Part shown: one piece after another, positions 45,889 through 56,630 of the stretch
Position numbering within the stretch: position 1 is the stretch's first letter
Layout: each line of letters starts with the position of its first letter
NCBI GenBank assembly: GCA_033439265.1
Contig: JAVTVX010000016.1
Location: 625,001-689,000 of the forward strand
Reading direction: 5' to 3'
Length of the DNA stretch: 64,000 nucleotides
Source: Dillenia suffruticosa
Taxonomy: Eukaryota > Streptophyta > Magnoliopsida > Dilleniales > Dilleniaceae
The notes under the pieces: model-generated
The model's database searches: none
Seen by the model: the letters and a program-made list of their open reading frames with translations, nothing else
Told to the model about the DNA's origin: nothing
Translations under genes and position numbers: made by a program

Positions 45889-48800
45889 GTTCCTGATATG
45901 CGCAACCAATTTTTTTTTGTCGCTCAAATCTGCCTCAAATTCGTTTTCGTCGCAAATTTAGCGACGAGCAATGATTTCGTCGCTAATTTAGCTACGAAAT
46001 TTTTTTCGTTACTAATATCGTTGGAAAATGGTGATGAAATGTTTATTCGCTGCCAAATTCGTCGCAAAATAGCAACAAAAATAATTTGTCGCAAACGTCC
46101 GTCGCAAATACCGTGTTTTTTTGTAGTGATATGTCAGATTTCTCTAACACTGTACAGGTACGGGACTCAATCTACACATAAGACTTTACCCAAAGATCTC
46201 AGAGAGAGCATCTCAGAGACAATATCACAAATCGCAAGTGATATCTGAGATCTCAAACCTGGCTACTTACAGGCAACATGGGTGTGGGTATTTTCATGTC
46301 GGTCATATCGCATATGACCTAATCCTGAACACATATCAGGGAGACTTATGTTCTAGTAGGGCTACTCTCAAAGTCTCTTATAACTAGAATCCGTCTCATT
46401 TCCGCTCACTCAGAGTCGGAGGTGGTCACTCGTGTGAGAGAGTCGACCACGCCTGCCTGACACATCTTTTATCACAAGATCACAATATATGACAATAAAT
46501 AGTGCATGAAATACATATGTGACCCAATAATGCATACATGTCATATATTAAAATAAACATCTAAAACAGTATATAAGGAGAAATGTTAAAGTACACTAAA
46601 CTCAATTGTTCCTTATCTCACAAAGGAATCTCTCACAACGGGTTTTCTGAAGAGATCAGCTCTCATGCTGTATGTCAATGTGTACTTAAATGTCACAATA
46701 CCCTTTTCGGTAATATCTCTATAAAGTGGTCTTCAGTATCAATGTGTTTGGCTTTACTGTAACACTTAGGGTCTCATTTGTTGACAGTGTTGGTCTGATT
46801 ATCACAATAATTATCACTGACCTCCCACTATCTGTCACGACCCCTAAGTCTATCAGAAAATTTCTGAAGCCAACCATTCTCATGAACTGTAATTGAGCAT
46901 ACTACAAGTTCAGTCTCTATCGTAAATAGAGATATACAGGTTCTCTTCTTACTGCTCTAAGAAGATAAAACCTTTTGCGTTTATTCAGATCACTACTCCC
47001 AGTCAGTATCTGAATCCCAACGAAAAACGCAAATCACCTCATCCGTAACACATGGAGAGGTCCGCAGTTCAAATGAGATAATTCAGAATCCTTTTTCACT
47101 GCTCTACAGTGATCCATTCTAGAATTCTATTAATACCTACTCACCAGATCGACTGCAAAATAAAAGTCTGGTCATGTATGCCTCATTGCATACATCAAAT
47201 TGTATATCACACGTGTATACCTCATCGTACACACTAGAAATGTTTTTTGCACTGGAATAAGGGATTCTGCTCATCTCCCTTATTTCTTTTATAAATTCTA
47301 GGGTATGTGTCAAGATTCAGATCTTTTTACCTTTAGCGATTAGAGTATCTTTTAGGTTGTCATCGCTCTTATCGAAATGCTCAAGAATCTACCTGATGTA
47401 AAACTCTTGTTAAAGAGTTAACATCATTCTCAAGCGATCCTTATGGATCCAAAATCTGAGAATGAACTAAAACCTCATAACCATGCTACAATGGTCATTG
47501 GATACTCTCTGTTGTTCCCGGGCAACAGAATGTCACCTGCATATGAGAACATGCTCATAAAGGAGTTATCGGGACATATCAGTTAGATACAATGATCCTA
47601 CTCGATCATTACAAAAACATAAGATATCACCTTCTCGTGAAATCTCAAGCGCCGCTGTCTAGATGATAGCTTAAGGTCGTATGTTGATTTCGAAAATCAA
47701 TAGACCTTATCCACCTGATCTACTAGAACGAACCCATAGGGATGCTCCATGTAGATCGCCTCATCTAGACTTCCAATACGAAAGCGGTCTTTACGTCCTT
47801 GTGATGTGACTCTTGATCCATGTTCGTGACGATCGCTGAAAGATGAACGGATCAAGATAAATTGGACTATGAGTTCTCGATAGTCCACTCCTCAGTCTAA
47901 GTGTAACCCTTGGTTACTAGACGGGTTATTTACCTTTTCATCAATCCGTTTACCTTTATCTTGACTTTGAGAACCTACTTGAGTCCTTCCTCCCTTAGGC
48001 TAATCAACTAGGTCCCAGACCCCGTTGATTCTCATCAACTCCTTCTCTTCATTTATGGCCTTCAATAAACGGTCTTTTGCTTCTTTTGCAGAACCCTCGA
48101 GAGCCTTTTGGACCGTGATTTCTCATCATCCTCTAGAGTCGCAACGAGGGTCTCACCCTCAATCGAGAAAACAACGTTTAAATACGCATGCTCGATGCTC
48201 TTAGGAGGATAGAAAAATCTTTACCTTTTGATGGATCGCTCCCACTGAAATCAAGATCCGTAGTGGATCCTTGTATCCCGCCGCTGGGCTCCCCGAGCCA
48301 CTAGACTCATTCATCTCATAAAGGATAAGATCCAAATTGATTTCACCTCTTTTAGGGAAATCATTCTCAAGAAATATAGTATTACGAGACTCAATCTCGA
48401 TTATAGTATCATCCGTGTTCGCCTAGGAACACATATTTTCTCGCGGGCCTAACTCACCGTGTGAATGTGAGAAATGGTGGCACAACCCCATAACCTTAAG
48501 TAGCTAAGGTCAGGCTGCATCCCTGTCCAAAGCTCAAATGGGGAACTGACTAATAGTCAATAGTCTCGTAAAACTATTTTCGAAATAGAGCCCCATGTGT
48601 AGTTTAGACGAATACTTGCGTTCTCGCTCGGTTCTGAGAGTCTCTACTCTCAAATCTAACTGATTCTCAATCTCGTTTATGAACCTCCTGAAGCAGTCTT
48701 ATGCCTCAGACTTATGCGAGATCAGATAGATAAACCGAAACGCACGTAAGCATCTATAATTATCTACACAACTCCATTTCTAGCTCTCATGCTCATAAGA

Positions 48801-50455
48801 CCACAAGAAAAAGAAGGCACAATGGTCTAATTGTAATAGAGTCCCAACTCTCATTGCATTGCCAAATGGTTTTCTCGTCATTTTGCCAGCTACACAAAAT
48901 TCACATACGGGTAACTCGAATGTGGTCAGCGGGTCCAATAAACCTCTCGCTACTAACCGATTCATCATCTCTTACCCCATTGTCTAAGTCTACTATGTCA
49001 TTTATTTACATCATCATCTACGCAATCAGATGTAAAGACAATAGTAGAACGACAAGAAACCATTAGAAGGAGTAGCACCCGGTGCATACATTCTATCATG
49101 GATTAAAACCAGAATAATTCAGAAAATTGTCGTATTAAAAAAAAATAATATCACGCATATCCTAGTCAATTTTAGACAAGGTACTAAATTGTAGATCCGT
49201 CGAATGCCTACAATATTGAGGACGTCATAGCAAGTGTCGTTCCCTCTGACAACGACAAATGCTCTGTCCTTAACGTAAATCCTCCAAACTTAAGGATTCA
49301 TTTGACGGAACTATATTTACGCGCTCCTGTCTCGAGTTACGTGGTCGGTTGCTCCTGATTTCAAAGGAGAGAAATCAGCGAACATTATAGTGAATGAGAC
49401 AACTACGTAAAGAAGAAGGATATTAATTTCTGCTCGTCACTCTCACGAGCGAAATGACCAAATCTACCTCAAACGTAGCAATTTACATTGGTCTAATTAA
49501 ATTCCTTCTTCTTGCGTTCTTGTACCTCGTTGTCGGTTTTCTCAGATGATTTTTATTACCTAGATCTCGAGTCTCGTTCGCTAGGCTTAACGTTGAGGAA
49601 GTCCTTACTTGACTCCTCTAAATAAGCATGACTCGATTGTAGCCTACTCGCCTTTAGGTGCTCCTCATCGAGCTTACATTACGTATTTACGTCAACGAAA
49701 GTACGAATACTTTCGTCAAATGTAAAATAGGATTTCACGGTTTCCCATGAATCAAGTAAAAACTGGATCACATCCAGTACCTAAATTCCATCCGAAATTT
49801 ACTTGTCCGTATATCTTAACTCGGTGATCATACTCGACATTTGCCTCATTGTATGATTAGCCATTTTCTTCTGCATCCTCACATTAGGAGCCGAAGAGAG
49901 CAACACAATGCTCTTATGGGACAAGACAAACCGACATTTCCATAGGATATGTCTCGTACAACGAGATTTAGTAATCGTTCATGCCACTGATAAGCATTGC
50001 CCTAACTTGGCAATTGTTTTCTACCATGCACGATAGGTCCCTTTATCTCGTATACCCTGAGACGCGGTGCCCACCCTGGGGCCCATCATCTCTTGCCTCA
50101 AATTCCCGTTAGATTTTGCCTCTCGAGAATAAACTAAGTCTACTGATAAAATCGCGCAGATCACATCATTCAGTTTACTGTCCTTGCAAAAATTTAATAC
50201 GACAGTTCTCAACGCATTAAGAGAAATATTTGTGACATGGAGATGCTTATTATTACATTTTTGTACGCCCTACAAATCATCAAGACCAAAATGACTTGAG
50301 TACAGACCCCAAAGCAAGCATATGAGTCAACGGACACCATACACCACAACTGGAATCGCATCTTACCATTTGGACTTTGATTCGGCATACAAAAACCCAC
50401 AAAAAGTCACATTTATGGATATAAGACCCCCAAAAATTGAAAAAAAATTCAATTT

Positions 50456-50870
50456 TAAGCGACCTCACGCGCTGCCCAGGGTTCTCACGCGCCGCCGCTC
50501 GTCGGCGGTGCGTTCCGCTCGCCGGCGAGCGGCCACGCGCCTGGCGCGGCTCGGCTCACGCACGCCCAGTCGCAGCGCGCGGCTCACGCGCCTTCACGCG
50601 CTGAGCCGTGTTGAGCCGGGTCTGACCGGGTTGGTCAACGGGTCAGGGTTGACCCGACTGACCCGGTCAATGGGTCAGGGTTGACCCGACTGACCCGGTC
50701 AACTGGTTCGAGTCTGACCCGGTCGGGTCGGTTGCGGGTCGGTCCGGGTCAGGATCCGACCCGAACCGCTGCCTGCCCTTACTTCACGCGCCTGTGTGGC
50801 GCGTGCACCACACGCGCCTGCCAGGTGGGTCTGGGCCGGTTCTTCTTCGCCCGACGGGTCCTGCAACGGG
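50456..50870. repeat. GC-rich leader of the minus-strand Copia fossil
   Basis: Between the primer-binding site and the gag region lies a GC-rich tract. It has CACGCGC/GCGCGTG clusters and repeated GGGTCAGGGTTGACCCG and GGTCGGGTCGG phrases, including a direct repeat near 50641-50700. It is in strong contrast to the AT-rich coding part and probably forms a structured leader. Confidence 0.75.
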
Positions 50871-51377
50871 TTTTTCGACCCGTTTTCTGGAAAACACGAA
50901 TCCGGCTGTTTTTTCATGCATTTTTCGATTGGAAAAAATTTGTGGGTATCCTGCAAACATCCTACACTTGATTTTAAGAGGATTCAAGCCCAAAAATAGT
51001 GGGACTCAACCACCCCAGTCGCGGCCCTCCACGGCCATTCGGAAATACCGATTTCCGGCACCCAAAACTCATATTAAAAGGCATGAAACTGTAGATCTAG
51101 ATGCAGGGAATACACTTTTATATCATTTTCATGCATCGATCCGCCCTCTAAAGCCATAGATTTAAGGTTTTCATGTCCGTACGGTCGCAAACTTCGACCG
51201 GACTTTTCATGACCCATACTTGCTCGGAAAATTAAACAAAAAATATATTTGTAATCCCTGGGCCATGGGTATTCCTACGGTGTTCTCGGATTCACGAAAC
51301 TCATCCGTGATTCGGACCCCAAAATTTTATAGCCGAAAAAACAAATCCGAAAAATTATTTTTCCTAATTCAACGTAT

Positions 51378-51389
51378 GCTCTGATACCA
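51378..51389 (-). other. Primer-binding site of the minus-strand Copia fossil
   Basis: TGGTATCAGAGC on the minus strand, complementary to the 3' end of initiator methionine tRNA, lies two bases inside the right LTR. It fixes the orientation of the element. Confidence 0.9.
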
Positions 51390-51390
51390 A

Positions 51391-51845
51391 TATTGGATTT
51401 AATTAGGATTCTCATGCAGCGGAAGCATACAATAATTTTCTGAAAATAAAATAGATCGGGTTTAGGGTACCTCAATTCGTAGAATCTTCAAGCGGCATGT
51501 TCCTTGATCTGATTTCGCGGTCGGGATAGTGATCACGAGGTTAGTCGAATCACCACCATAGTGTCACAACGCCGCAACCTTCTACATCCGGTGATTTGCT
51601 TGACGATGAGAGATTTTCCTACGCGAAAATCTCCATCTCTCTCTATTTTCTCTCTCTAGAGAATATGTGAAACCCTAGCCTTTTTTTTCTCTTTCATTAT
51701 CTCTTCACGCAGAAGGAAAGAGAGCTCTTTTTCTTGATTGGGGGAGTTACCACTTAAGTGGTTAATAGGGTGGTTATTGGGGATAACGGGAGTTACCCCA
51801 TTATTCCCAAGTTACCACGATTCCCCTCTTGGGCATATTCCAACG
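51391..51845 (-). repeat. 5' LTR of the minus-strand Copia fossil
   Basis: 455 bp, collinear with 36934-37390. Differences are spread evenly and are almost all transitions. Confidence 0.9.
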
Positions 51846-51934
51846 TATTAGGATTTGGGTAGTATGTCATACACTTGTGTAGTATCTAGCAAGTTAAGCG
51901 ATGCTTTGCATATAATTTGGTGAGGATCGAACTC

Positions 51935-52041
51935 TTAAATCCGTATGCTTCTGTTCCCGCGGAGAAGCCCCGAGGTTTTATCCTGCCGCTGATGTCAAGA
52001 AGCAGCTTGTTAACAAGCTCAAGCTTAAGCCCACTAATCTC

Positions 52042-52089
<48 letters not shown>

Positions 52090-53557
52090 TAATGTTTTTT
52101 GTGATTTTCTCTCTCTTATTCCCTCTCTCTCTCTCTCTCTCTCTCGCTAGGGCTAGTATTACACGGGGGACTGTGCTGATTATATTGGCTGGAAAGTTCA
52201 AGGGAAAGAGAGTTGTTTTCTTGAAGCAGCTTCCTTGTGGTTTGCTTTTGATAACTGGAGAGTAAAATATGTTTTGTAATAGTTTTCTGATTGTGAGTAC
52301 TTTTATTAGAACAAAAATGAAGAAATTTGTTGGATATGTGACTTCATTTCTTAGGTTTTGTAGTTTGAAATCTGAATTTTCCGAAGATTATGATTGATCT
52401 TTGCATCATTAATCCATCTGGGTATTGTTGTTTGTGACATTTTTTTTTGGGGGTTTCCTAACATTGTAAATTTTTTGCTGTTCTGATCTAATTATAATAT
52501 GTGATTTCATGCGAGTTCTGTGAATATGCTTATTATTGGATGAAGAGTTCCTCTCATTTCTCAAGTTGTGGTCTGTCTCGCAAGATCAGGTGCTTGTTAT
52601 GTCTTGTTATGAAGATTCTGAAGTTCGAGTTTCCACAGGTCTTTTTTTTTTTTTAATTTACAAATCGTTTCTCCATTAATATAGTTCACCTTTTATATCT
52701 TTAGGCGTTTTTTGCTTTACTTGTTTGCTGGAACTATTTAAGAGGTGCCTACTATTACACAAGAAAATGAAGAAATTTTGTTGGATATGTTCCTTTATGT
52801 CCTAGGTTTTGTAGTTTGAAATCTGAATTTTGTCTAAAATAATGATTGAACTTTGTACTAATGCACCTGGGTATTGTTGTCTGTGACATTACTGCTGCTG
52901 GGGTTTTCTTAGATCATAAATTTTTCTGTTCTGATCTGAAGTGTAATATGTGTTTTCATGCTAGTTCTGTGAATATGTTCATAATTAGATGAAGAGCTTC
53001 TTTCATTTCTCAACTTGAGTTAGGTCTTGCAAGTAAGCTCTGATCAATCAATTTCTTGCTTTGTCCCGTGCTGATGATTCTGAAGTTCTGGTGTTCAAAC
53101 TGTAGGATTTGTTCTTCTGTTCACAAGTAATACCTTTGCATTCTCTTTCTCCCCACCAGACAATAAGGCCATATCTCCTAAATCCATTTCACCCTTCTCT
53201 TGTTCCTTTCTGTCCATGTGCAGTCGCGTATACTTGTGTTGGCTGCCAATTATGTTTCACTTATCCTTTTCTGCAGGCCCATCCCAGGTTTATGGTGTTT
53301 CTTTATGGCAAGTCGATCAAGCTTATGTCATTGCAAGCTCCACCAACGTTGAAATTTCTGGCATATTGAGGCCGAGAAGGAGGTTTGTATCTGTTTCAAG
53401 TGCAAGTGATCTTAATGCTTACATGTTTCTTTGCTCTTCTCTAGCTTACAATATTTTCATTGCCTCTCAAATAACGCAGGAGAAAAATGTGCTTCCAGAG
53501 GCAAAGAAAGATCAAACAACTTACAAGATATTCTGTGAACTCATAAATTATTGTTGA
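51935..53557 (+). pseudogene. RPL6: Ribosomal protein L6 (eL6) pseudogene, 5' end missing, introns kept
   Basis: Four exon remnants follow RPL6 in order. About 51947-52043 reads PAEKPRGF, then after a one-base loss YPAADVKKQLVNK. 52151-52260 reads [20 protein letters not shown] and [14 protein letters not shown], the best-conserved core. 53277-53382 reads VYGVSLWQVDQAYVIASSTN. 53480-53557 reads EKNVLPEAKKDQ, then a premature end. The first exons with the MPAK..NPDLIRG N-terminus are absent, possibly lost before or at the Copia insertion that ends 90 bp upstream. The donor after the first remnant is replaced by a (CT)n tract. Retained introns show DNA-level duplication rather than retroposition. 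A functional copy must exist elsewhere. Confidence 0.8.
52315..53106 (+). repeat. Tandem duplication of about 455 bp inside an RPL6 pseudogene intron
   Basis: The segment starting AATGAAGAAATTTGTTGGAT at about 52315 recurs at about 52765 and both run to a TTCTGAAGTTC block (about 52605 and 53076). Shared landmarks include GGTTTTGTAGTTTGAAATCT and GGGTATTGTTG. The copies differ by many substitutions. Confidence 0.85.
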
Positions 53558-54210
53558 ATTTGGTATCAATGAGTTCTTGTGAACTCATTTTAGTAATAAA
53601 ATGATGAAAAAGGATGTGGTGCATTAGTATCACATGAAGAACTATTTATTGTCATGCAAAAATATTAATGAGTAATACTCAACCTGCTGTAAGGATGAAA
53701 TTTCAACACCTCCCAACTTGACAAAGAAGCCATGACATGTTTATAAGCTAGACTAGCACTACTAGAAAATTTACTTTCAGTGACAGAAATATCCGTCACT
53801 AACTATCAGCGATAGATTAACGACGGAAATATTTCCGTCGTTAAAATATTTGTCGCTAATTCGTCATTGATAAAAAACAATAGATAAAAGTATTAGCGAC
53901 GAAAATTTTCCGCAGCTAAAAAATTTTATCTCTAATTCATCGCTGATTTTGGGAGCCCTCACAAGAATGCACACGCCTGCATGCGTGCCCACCGTACTGT
54001 TACTCGCGCACGCGTCTTCACACACTCCCGCTCCTACGAAACCCGCCCGCACTTGCCCTCACGCGCACCCACCCGCTCTTGCAAACTCACTCGCACACGC
54101 CCTCACGGGCAACCGCCCGCCTGTGCCCTCATGTGCACCTGCCTGCCTGCCTGCCCTGCGCTCGCAAACTCGCCCGCCTGTGCGCCCTGTATTTTTTTTG
54201 CAAAAAATGT

Positions 54211-54280
54211 CTCATCCTAGAATCAAACCCGCGTCTCTCAAATGAAAGATGAGTTGTCCAATCATTATACCACAATCTGT
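54211..54280 (-). pseudogene. tRNA-Glu-like relic
   Basis: On the minus strand, an A-box-like GTGGTATAATGATTGG is followed by a stem-loop with loop CTTTCAT (anticodon position TTC) and then GGGTTTGATTC, close to the polymerase III B box. The layout and loop resemble tRNA-Glu(UUC), but the T stem and acceptor stem do not pair well. It is probably a tRNA-derived fragment carried inside the surrounding element. Confidence 0.5.
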
Positions 54281-54559
54281 TTTGTGATATCCTTTTATTT
54301 ATTTTTTTATTATTTAACTCTCTTTTTTTTTAAAAAAAATATTAATCTCACTCTCAAATTTTAAAAAAAAAAATTTATGTTACTTTCATAATTTTTTTTA
54401 TCTCACTCTCATCTCTTCTTTTTTTTTTCTTTACCTTGGAGTAATTTTTTTCGTTAAGATAGAATAGCAAATTATTTTTTTGATTTACCCATTAAATTGA
54501 ATAATAAAATAATAGAAAAAAAGAAAAAATAAAATAAAAAAGAAAAAGAATTATAAAAT

Positions 54560-54860
54560 AATAAAAGAGAAGAAAAAATTAAAATTTTAAAAAATTTTAA
54601 AAAAATTTTAAAAATTTAAAAAATTTAAAAATTTTAAAAAATTTAAAAAATTTAAAAAATTTAAAAAATTTAAAAAATTTAAAAATTTTAAAAATTTTAA
54701 AAATTTTAAAAATTTTAAAAATTTTAAAAATTTTAAAAATTTTAAAAAAATTAAAAAAATTAAAAATTAAAAAAAATTAAAAAAAATTAAAAAATTAAAA
54801 AAAATTTTAAAAATTTTAAAATTTTAAAAATTTTAAAAATTTTAAAAAATTAAAAAAAAT
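54560..54860. repeat. A/T-only satellite of AAAATTTT-type units
   Basis: About 300 bp of A and T only, in short self-complementary AAATTT / TTTTAAAAA units of 9-11 bp. The unit phase drifts, as expected from slippage. Confidence 0.9.
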
Positions 54861-55140
54861 CGATCGCTAAAATTTCTATCGCTAATCCGTTGCTGATAGC
54901 TGTACATATGTTTTTTTTTTACCCTTCGCTACTACAGCAACAGATTCGCGACGGATATTTTCCGTCGTTAAAAATTTCGTCGCTAATCCGTCGCTGATAG
55001 TTTTATATTTTTTTAATCTAAATTGTTATAGTGACGGATTAGCGACGAAAATATTTTCGTTATTAATTTATTACTAATCTGTTGATATTTTATCCGACGT
55101 TAATCCGTCGTTATGTATAATGGATTTTTTTCTATCAATA

Positions 55141-55789
55141 ACTTTTCATCATTGAAAGTCGAAAGTATAGGGACACTTTATTTAGGTTCTGTGATACATT
55201 TCTTCCATCAAGAGAGTGTAGCTCCCAGGAAATCAGACTTATGACTTGTCACAGGCAAAGAATGAGATTTGAGTCATTCTCATCAGGGTCCCAAAGCCGC
55301 CACGTCCCACAATCAACACTTTATGCATACAGGATTGGGAATGGGTTGTGTAGAAGAACCAAAGTGATTTCCATAGAACATATCTCTCTCCTCCATCCCC
55401 ACACGTTTTTGAGGGATATCCGTAAAACATATCCCAAAATCACCCCTTAAAACTAGGAAAAGAATTAAACTAAGTTTTGTTTTGTTTTATTTTCGTTTTC
55501 TAGATTGGAGAAGAAGTTGCAAAGTTGAAACTAAGATAGAGAGAGAGAGAAAGAAAGAGAAGAAGATGGACAGAACAGTAGTGCTTCCAAAAGGGTAGTT
55601 GTGACCAAAAGATATCTAACTTATCGATTATACATTATCTCAAATTGTTTATTGAAAAAGATTTAACAGTATGATATTTAGTAATTGTAACTTTCAAGAA
55701 ATTAATAGCTATGTATTACAAGAACCCTCTTAATTATTTGAATCTCTCAAAAATTAAGAATATTAAGTACTCATAAGATTGCAATATTC
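55141..55789. other. Intergenic DNA
   Basis: No gene or element recognised. The last five bases before the next element, GAGTC at 55790-55794, are its left target duplication. Confidence 0.55.
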
Positions 55790-55794
55790 GAGTC

Positions 55795-56630
55795 TGTTGG
55801 GGTTATAGCAAAGCCTATTTGTCCAATCCCATTTGTTTTGTATCTTCTTGGTAGTGCTCAGTAGCCGTTGAGTCTCCCGGTGCACCGGTGCATACTTTTC
55901 GGTGCATATTGTTCTGTGTATGTCTCCGAATACAAGTCCTTGGTGTATGTCCTCGGTACCAATTGTGCTTCTCGACATTTTGCCATCGGAAAAAGAATGG
56001 GACTCTCGGTTCTCTTTCTTGTGAAAGAAAATGTCAAAGTTTTCAAAGCATTAAATAATTTGTCACTTTTTGTGTGTTGTTTGAAATAAAATAAACAAAA
56101 ATGGGGAAAAAAGTCGAGAGAAGTAGATGTTTTATGTCCCATCGAGAGGGGGAAAATAATGGTTGGTAGCTTCTTGAGGAAGCCACCAAAATGACACAAA
56201 AGGTGGTTTACCATATGTGTTTTATTACCTTGATTGTTTCAGAGCTTTTTTTAGAGAGAGAGATCGAGAGCTATAGAGAGAGGGATTTTTTTTATTATTA
56301 TTTTATACTTCACAGAGAAAGCAAGGGGTGAGAGAAAAGTTATTATGACAATTGGGTTATTTTGGAATTAATTTGTGGGTTTCCAAAGACGGACAATATA
56401 TTTGTAATCTTCCTATTTATCGTGAATCTCAGACTTTAGGCATAAGTTTGGAATATTTAATCTTCTATAACAGCTTATTTCTTGTAGTGGATTTTTATTT
56501 GATTTCGCCATGTGGTTTTTCCTCTATACCGGAAGGTTTTCCTTGTAAATTTGGTATTTTTTTTTTTACAATATTTACTCTGTTGGCTGTTGATCTGTGA
56601 GTGTTCCACTATACTAGTGTTTACCCAACA
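55795..56630 (+). repeat. 5' LTR of the old Copia fossil
   Basis: 836 bp, TGTTGGGG to CCCAACA. It preserves the empty target site (GGAAAAAGAA at about 55988-55997) of the Mutator-like element found in the 3' LTR. Confidence 0.93.

Larger units (their letters stand above)
38073..46128 (-). mobile_element. CACTA (En/Spm) transposon, non-autonomous, inserted in the Copia fossil
   Basis: Terminal repeats CACTACAAAAAAAC at both ends and the 3-bp duplication ATA (38070-38072 and 46129-46131) define the element, 8056 bp long. Both coding regions are on the minus strand: a transposase-related region (42906-41563) and a TNPA-like gene (about 41344-39128). Subterminal zones are packed with GCGAC(G/A)AA motifs in both orientations, as expected for binding sites of the TNPA-type protein. 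The right zone also holds two unusual tandem arrays. The transposase lacks its catalytic core, so the copy depends on another element. The sharp ends and target duplication show a clean insertion later than that of the host Copia. Confidence 0.93.
36934..51845 (-). mobile_element. Copia LTR retrotransposon fossil on the minus strand, split by a CACTA element
   Basis: LTRs at 36934-37390 and 51391-51845 are flanked by the 5-bp duplication TATTA (36929-36933 and 51846-51850). A primer-binding site TGGTATCAGAGC on the minus strand (51389-51378) next to the right LTR shows that the element reads leftward. Minus-strand remains of the integrase-proximal region (about 48968-48780) and reverse transcriptase (about 47888-47697) follow in Copia order. 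The element is broken, with many breaks over its whole coding part, and an 8.06-kb CACTA transposon interrupts it. LTR divergence is about 4-5 percent by eye, suggesting an age of a few million years at usual plant rates. Without the CACTA insertion it would be about 6.9 kb. Confidence 0.9.
53757..55140. mobile_element. Small CACTA-like non-autonomous element
   Basis: The left end CACTACTAGAAAA is a typical CACTA terminus. The matching right terminus near 55125-55140 (TTTTTTTCTATC) is only partly recognisable. Both ends carry GCGACGAAA, CCGTCG and ATCCGTCGCTGATAG motifs in both orientations. Between them lie a C-rich stretch (53955-54200), a tRNA-like relic and a nearly pure A/T satellite. 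No transposase was found. The target duplication could not be confirmed. Confidence 0.6.

Noticed and set aside
54560-54860. Promoter or matrix-attachment region in the A/T-only tract
   Set aside because: The tract is a simple satellite of AAATTT-type units and no adjacent gene would use it; composition alone is not evidence.
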